Under the pieces are notes generated by a model. The model made no database searches. It worked only from the letters and a program-made list of their open reading frames with translations, and was not told where the DNA came from. Of a stretch of 64,000 bases of DNA, positions 60,797-64,000 are shown one piece after another. Source of the DNA: [Bacillus] selenitireducens MLS10 (GTDB lineage: Bacteria; Bacillota; Bacilli; Bacillales; Salisediminibacteriaceae). The translations under genes were made by a program, and so were the position numbers. The stretch spans positions 2,596,384 through 2,660,383 of the forward strand of contig NC_014219.1 in assembly GCF_000093085.1 (NCBI RefSeq). Reading direction: 5' to 3'. Positions within the stretch are counted from its first letter, which is position 1, and each line of letters opens with the position of its first letter.

Positions 60797-61921
60797 TTAC
60801 TGATACTGATTGACAATCGCATTATGCTCGGCAAAATTCTCTGAGAAATAGACTTCCCCATCAGGGGCATGGTAGAAGAACAGATAGCTGTGTTCATCCG
60901 GCATGGAAGCAGCACGGATTGATGCCTCACCAGGGTTATTGATGGGGCCGACAGGCAAGCCTCTGATGTGATACGTGTTATAAGGGGACTCTATCTCCAA
61001 ATCCTCAAACAACGTACGTGATAAGCGTTCACCATGCGCGTACCCGACGGTCGGATCCATTTCAAGGCGCATATCAATACTCAGACGGTTTTCAATGACG
61101 CCTGAAATAATGGTCCGTTCGTCGTCATCCCTTGCTTCTCCTTCGATAATGGACGCCTTGGCCAGCAGTTCGTGAATCGTGTCCTCCGAATCAAATGCAT
61201 TTGCATTCTGCAAAACGGTATTCATCCGGCTCAACATCGCCTCTATGACCTGTTCATTCGTTAATTCCTCTTCGATAAAGTCATAGCGTGCGGGGAACAG
61301 ATAGCCTTCCAGCGGTTCTCTGATCTCATCTTGCAGGATCTCTTCACCCAGCATATCAAACCGATCAATCAGCTCTTCGAGATAGTCCTCATCCCGGGCG
61401 GTCTCCAAAAATGATTCCGTTTCCAGGTTCGTCTCCTCCGCCACTCTTGCCGCAATCTCCGTAAGCCAAAGCCCTTCAGGTATCGTAAAGATCGTCTGAT
61501 ACTCATCATGGATTGCGCCGGTTTTGAGCTCTTCTATGATTTCATCAAAATGCATATCTGTTCTGAGAGCATAGTCACCAGCCTGAAATCCGGCTTCATT
61601 TTGGAACCGGACATAATAGCGGAAAATGGCTCCGTTTTGTATGACGCCTTCTTCTTCAAGTATTTCTGCGATGGAATCCGCTGTTGATCCAATCGGTATC
61701 GAGACGCTGATTTCATCAGCATGTTCATCTTCTTCGGGCTCTATTTCAGCCATGACATACCTGTATGCGCTGAATCCAGCGACAGCAATGGCAATAATCA
61801 GGACAAAAAATACAACCAGGACAATTCGTCTGACGATAGTCGCCTCCTTTTTACGCTGTTCCACTTTTTCTTTATGTTTCCGTTTCTTTTCTTCTTTTAA
61901 CGCTTGTTTATCTTTCGTCAT
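60797..61921 (-). CDS. mltG: Endolytic transglycosylase MltG
   Basis: Membrane-anchored murein transglycosylase that cuts nascent glycan chains. The 374-residue protein has a lysine/glutamate-rich cytoplasmic N-terminus (1-37), one membrane helix (about 38-58), a LysM-like domain (about 75-145; IPIGSTADSIAEILEEEGVI) and the YceG catalytic domain with the active-site Glu in ASIIEGEARD and the MDPTVGYAHG loop. ATG at 61921 follows AAAGGGG at 8 nt. The LysM-like part has a free-standing relative at 36624-37172. Confidence 0.94.
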   Translation of the reverse strand: MTKDKQALKEEKKRKHKEKVEQRKKEATIVRRIVLVVFFVLIIAIAVAGFSAYRYVMAEIEPEEDEHADEISVSIPIGSTADSIAEILEEEGVIQNGAIFRYYVRFQNEAGFQAGDYALRTDMHFDEIIEELKTGAIHDEYQTIFTIPEGLWLTEIAARVAEETNLETESFLETARDEDYLEELIDRFDMLGEEILQDEIREPLEGYLFPARYDFIEEELTNEQVIEAMLSRMNTVLQNANAFDSEDTIHELLAKASIIEGEARDDDERTIISGVIENRLSIDMRLEMDPTVGYAHGERLSRTLFEDLEIESPYNTYHIRGLPVGPINNPGEASIRAASMPDEHSYLFFYHAPDGEVYFSENFAEHNAIVNQYQ

Positions 61922-62012
61922 GACAGGCACCCCTTTCACCAATCCTCATTATACATCAGAATCCCTGTTTTTAATAACAGTTTTTTACCGCTGTTTTCTT
62001 ACAATTCTGTTC

Positions 62013-62060
62013 AAAAAAAGCCCGGCTCTGCATGGGACATCCCAAAACAGGCCGGACTTG
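62013..62060 (-). terminator. Terminator of yrzB
   Basis: AGTCCGGC pairs with GCCGGGCT, with an inner TGGGA/TCCCA stem, followed by TTTTTTTG on the minus strand; 23 nt beyond the yrzB stop and upstream of mltG. Confidence 0.85.
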
Positions 62061-62082
62061 ATTGATGCTTGGCATCGGCGTA

Positions 62083-62385
62083 TTACGATTCACCGTCATC
62101 GGAGAAGGTGTTTAAGAGTTCCTCAACCATTTCCCATTCTTCATCAGATTCAATCGGGAACAGCGTCATTTCACCCTGCTCGTCCTCTTCATAAAGAAAG
62201 GCATGGACTTCCACTTCCTCTTCATCATCCGCCTGCGATCCTTCCGGTGTCACAACGATGTATGACTTTTCTGTAGCATCCACATCGAAAGTAAACAGGA
62301 CCTCAAACAGATGCTCGTCTCCATTCTCATCAGGGATGACAATACGTTCTGTTTCCTGCGGTTCGTGTATTTGATAATCAGACAT
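62083..62385 (-). CDS. yrzB: YrzB-like DUF1292 protein
   Basis: A 100-residue, very acidic small protein of the DUF1292 family (IVIPDENGDEHLFEVLFTFDV and the C-terminal EEWEMVEELLNTF). Function unknown. It stands directly after ruvX in the conserved ireB-ruvX-yrzB order of bacilli. Confidence 0.9.
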   Translation of the reverse strand: MSDYQIHEPQETERIVIPDENGDEHLFEVLFTFDVDATEKSYIVVTPEGSQADDEEEVEVHAFLYEEDEQGEMTLFPIESDEEWEMVEELLNTFSDDGES

Positions 62386-62405
62386 GTCTCATTCTCCTTT
62401 ATTTA

Positions 62406-62822
62406 TCATGATCTTGAGTCCAGATACCCCTGCAGTATAAAAACCGCAGCCATTTTATCGATCACATTCTTGCGCTTCTTCCGACTGACGTCGGCACTGA
62501 TCAGTGTTTTCTCTGCAGCTGCCGTTGTCAGCCGCTCATCCCAGAGAATAACCGGAAGACCGGTTGCCTCTTTCAGCGACTCGGCAAAGGCCTGGCATAG
62601 CTCGCCGCTCGGTCCGATCGTCCCGTTCATGTTCTTCGGAAGGCCCACAACAATCTGTTCCGCACCTTCTTCTTCAACAAGATCCACGATCCGTTGAACG
62701 TCTTCGTTTTCTTTGCCTTTCTTACGCCGGTGCGTTTCGACGCCCTGTGCCGTCCACCCAAAGGGATCACTCACGGCAATCCCGATCGTTTTCGTACCGA
62801 CGTCCAGACCGATTATTTTCAT
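62406..62822 (-). CDS. ruvX: RuvX/YqgF-family RNase H-like nuclease
   Basis: A 138-residue RNase H-fold protein (YrrK), annotated as Holliday junction resolvase and linked to 16S rRNA 5'-end maturation. Motifs: [18 protein letters not shown] with the first catalytic Asp, [13 protein letters not shown] and [13 protein letters not shown] with the second acidic residues. Overlaps ireB by 4 nt. Confidence 0.94.
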   Translation of the reverse strand: MKIIGLDVGTKTIGIAVSDPFGWTAQGVETHRRKKGKENEDVQRIVDLVEEEGAEQIVVGLPKNMNGTIGPSGELCQAFAESLKEATGLPVILWDERLTTAAAEKTLISADVSRKKRKNVIDKMAAVFILQGYLDSRS

Positions 62823-63100
62823 TCCTCTTCCTTCTCTTCTTGCATATGATGAGCGAGATAGGATCGTACAAGTTCTTCGATCAACTCGTCACGTTCCACC
62901 TTCCGAATCAGTGTACGGGCATCATTGTGACGGGGAATATAAGCCGGATCTCCTGACAACAGATAGCCGACGATCTGGTTGATCGGGTGATATCCTTTAT
63001 CATCCAGTGCACTGTACACCTTCAAAAGAACAGATTTCACATCGTCGTTCATCGCATCATCATTAAAATTGAATTTCATTGTGTGATCCTGGGATCCCAT
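62819..63100 (-). CDS. ireB: IreB-family regulatory protein (UPF0297, YrzL)
   Basis: A 93-residue small protein with the conserved MKFNFNDD start region and [28 protein letters not shown] block. In Enterococcus the homologue IreB is a substrate of the Ser/Thr kinase IreK and affects cephalosporin resistance. ATG at 63100 follows GAGGTGGG. First gene after alaS in the usual alaS-ireB-ruvX-yrzB arrangement. Confidence 0.93.
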   Translation of the reverse strand: MGSQDHTMKFNFNDDAMNDDVKSVLLKVYSALDDKGYHPINQIVGYLLSGDPAYIPRHNDARTLIRKVERDELIEELVRSYLAHHMQEEKEEE

Positions 63101-63209
63101 AACACACCCACCTCTCAAAGTTCTTGCAAATAAACATGATTTCTTAGCGGATTTCCTGCGTCATTATTGTATTGGATTCTATTTCTATTGTACATGAAAA
63201 CGAATGAAA

Positions 63210-64000
63210 TCACATGCTTTTTATTAATTCAGGCACTTTTTTCAACGCTTCAGGAAGAGCATCCGGATTCTTGCCGCCAGCCTGTGCCATATCAGGACGA
63301 CCACCTCCGCCGCCGCCGCACATCCCCGCGATTTCCTTCACCAGATTACCGGCATGATACCCTTCTGTGACATAATCTTTTGACACACTCGCGACAATAC
63401 TGACTTTGTCACCGGTGACAGCACCAATCACAATAATTCCGGATGGAATCTTCTCTTTCAGCGTGTCTGCCGTCTTACGCAGGGTATTCATATCCTTTGC
63501 TTCGACCTGCTTATAAAGGACGGGGATTCCTTCGATTGTCTCCACGTCATCAAGAACGGACCCTGCTTCGAGATTGCTGAGCTTGGCTGAGAGGGATTCC
63601 ACTTCCTTGTCCTTCTCTCTTAACTGCTTTTGCAGCTGATCGACCCGGTATGGCACATCTGCCACCTTCGTCTTCAGCTTTGCAGCCGCTTCATCAAGAT
63701 AGGCAAGCTGATGATTCATGAACTCGTATGCACCCTTTCCGGTAACGGCCTCCACACGTCTGACCCCGGCACCGATACCTGCCTCAGAGACGAGCTTGAA
63801 AAGACCGATTTCAGCAGTGTTCTGCACGTGACAGCCTCCACACAGCTCCAAACTGTATTCGCCGACCTGAACGACGCGGACTTCTTTCCCGTATTTCTCA
63901 CCGAAAAGCGCCATTGCGCCCATTTCTTTTGCATGGTCGATGCTCGTATTCATGATCTCAACCGGAATCGATGCCCAAATTTTTTCGTTGACAATCGCTT
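63210..64000 (-). CDS. alaS: Alanyl-tRNA synthetase, C-terminal part
   Basis: The frame is open to the right edge (upstream codons read [15 protein letters not shown]), giving the last 263 residues of AlaRS. Visible are the end of the editing domain with its zinc-site Cys pair ([12 protein letters not shown]), a coiled-coil stretch and the C-terminal DHHA1/C-Ala domain ending in the glycine-rich [18 protein letters not shown]. The aminoacylation domain lies outside the window. Confidence 0.96.
   Translation of the reverse strand, partial: AIVNEKIWASIPVEIMNTSIDHAKEMGAMALFGEKYGKEVRVVQVGEYSLELCGGCHVQNTAEIGLFKLVSEAGIGAGVRRVEAVTGKGAYEFMNHQLAYLDEAAAKLKTKVADVPYRVDQLQKQLREKDKEVESLSAKLSNLEAGSVLDDVETIEGIPVLYKQVEAKDMNTLRKTADTLKEKIPSGIIVIGAVTGDKVSIVASVSKDYVTEGYHAGNLVKEIAGMCGGGGGGRPDMAQAGGKNPDALPEALKKVPELIKSM

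Noticed and set aside
1-64000. tRNA, rRNA, CRISPR arrays, prophage or IS transposases
   Set aside because: No cloverleaf, regularly spaced repeat, integrase or transposase motif was recognised on either strand.

Overview
The window looks like a chromosomal segment of a haloalkaliphilic member of the Bacillaceae. Three things support this. The gene order matches the Bacillus subtilis yqeG-yqeM/comE and yrrM-greA neighbourhoods. There is a complete Mrp Na+/H+ antiporter operon. Many exported or membrane-linked proteins are very acidic. I saw no rRNA, tRNA, CRISPR array, phage or transposase gene. One putative selenoprotein, together with an hcp gene carrying an Fnr-like site, suggests a Sec-decoding facultative anaerobe; a Salisediminibacterium-like organism is a guess only.

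Layout. 1-8574: the tail of yqzM, then on the minus strand the cluster yqeG-yqeH-aroE-yhbY-nadD-yqeK-rsfS-yqeM followed by comEA-comEC, without comEB or comER. 8867-14630: mrpABCDEFG on the plus strand. 14819-19644: glycolate oxidation genes glcD-glcF, a CdaR-type regulator and psd (minus), divergent from pssA. 20461-24866: a DHH/CBS/tRNA-nucleotidyltransferase fusion, a peroxiredoxin, a thioredoxin-like protein and deoD. 24928-33775: lplA, an aldo/keto reductase, dapF, a [2Fe-2S] ferredoxin-like protein, a GGDEF/EAL protein, hcp and a membrane J-domain protein. 33847-39838: a PAS/GGDEF/HD-GYP protein, two small envelope proteins, degV and a chemoreceptor.

40028-51289 is the most accessory-like part. 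It holds a luciferase-like monooxygenase, a cation efflux protein, a Nudix protein, a YwaF-like membrane protein, a lipoprotein joining a ComEC-like hydrolase to a ComEA-like HhH domain (with DUF3006), anchored MsrAB, an EamA transporter, a 48-residue ORF, a gene behind a sigma-D-type promoter, a foldback repeat, mtnU, csp, a HesB-like protein with an in-frame UGA, and a metal-binding lipoprotein. 51543-64000 returns to housekeeping genes: an S9 peptidase, a Crh/HPr-like protein, a NudL-type Nudix protein, mtnN-yrrS-greA-udk, the tRNA 5-methoxyuridine set (two U32 proteins and trmR), mltG, yrzB-ruvX-ireB and the 3' part of alaS.

The best candidate for something new is the HesB-like ORF at 49957-50241 (minus). 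Its single in-frame TGA falls inside the family's conserved Gly-rich motif, and 25 nt downstream there is a hairpin with a bulged U and a G in the apical loop, as expected of a bacterial SECIS. A palindrome resembling CsoR/CstR operators covers its likely promoter.
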